Assembly: GCA_032173965.1 (NCBI GenBank)
Contig: CM063294.1
Coordinates: 5,130,452 to 5,194,451 of the forward strand
Source of the DNA: Sitta carolinensis
Taxonomy: Eukaryota; Chordata; Aves; Passeriformes; Sittidae
Length of the DNA stretch: 64,000 bases
Reading direction: 5' to 3'
This document shows, piece after piece, positions 63,716-64,000 of the stretch. Within the stretch, counting starts at the first letter, position 1; the number at the start of each line of letters is the position of its first letter. The position numbers and the translations under genes are program-made. The notes below the pieces were generated by a model. That model saw only the letters and a list, made by a program, of their open reading frames with translations. It searched no databases and was not told the DNA's origin.

Positions 63716-64000
63716 AGATGGGAGAGTTCTCAGCCACACCTGAAACTTCTGTCTGTCCTCTGGACTTTTAGAACTTCAGCTTTCTACCGTGCAGATTACT
63801 TCATTAAAGCAACAATGTAAATTTGTATGGTTTTAAATTCAATTGTATGATACGAATACTTTGATAAACAAACCACTAAATTCAGACTAGAGGAATGAGA
63901 CTTGTTTTCTAATTTCTGCTTCCTGCCTAAACACCATGATTGCTTGCTCTTTAATTCTGAAGTTTCCAGTCAGCAGACAGTGATCCTACAGGAGAGATTT
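63716..64000. other. Non-coding end of window
   Basis: AT-rich unique DNA; nothing recognised. Confidence 0.6.

Overview
This window reads as vertebrate nuclear DNA and most probably comes from a bird. The clade evidence is a handful of short, 5'-truncated CR1 LINE tails that keep the diagnostic CR1 3' end (a 'ggttggactagatgatc...ggtcccttccaaccc...attctatgatt' type ending). The rest fits a bird: repeat content is low, the DNA is AT-rich and CpG-poor, and homopolymers and TA dinucleotide arrays are common. Turtles and crocodilians also carry CR1, so 'bird' is an inference. I cannot name the species.

I found no protein-coding gene, exon, tRNA, rRNA, snRNA, known microRNA, CRISPR array or intact mobile element that I could defend. 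The open frames are short. The longest, 191 codons on the minus strand near 9.0-9.5 kb, lies in a GC-richer patch where stops are naturally rarer. None translates to a family I recognise. The window is best described as a stretch of gene desert or the inside of a very large intron.

Layout: 1-12 kb is AT-rich non-coding DNA with two CR1 tails (about 2.18-2.30 kb plus strand; 9.50-9.58 kb minus strand), a TA array at 4.5 kb, an A/C-rich tract at 4.74 kb and a GC-richer patch at 9.0-9.5 kb. 12-25 kb holds a long T/G tract (12.10-12.27 kb), a CR1 tail (12.82-12.93 kb, minus), a purine-rich strand (16.5-17.0 kb), GC-richer patches at 17.2-17.6 and 20.3-20.95 kb, a hairpin-bearing AT-rich block at 22.5-22.8 kb, an A/TA array at 24.06 kb and a CCCAT-type repeat at 24.63 kb. 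25-40 kb holds a weak CR1 tail (25.3 kb), long T runs (25.9 and 28.9 kb), an A/C tract (32.60-32.75 kb) and, 130 bases on, a polypurine block with a four-tract G-quadruplex motif (32.94 kb). 40-64 kb has motif-dense blocks that could be enhancers (40.75-40.9, 48.5-48.75 and 54.5-54.7 kb), a CR1 tail (52.33-52.42 kb, plus) and a last GC-richer patch (63.45-63.7 kb).

No genes are seen to work together here. The positions most worth checking are the possible regulatory blocks and the structure-forming DNA, not a coding system. I did not find a new biological system in this window.
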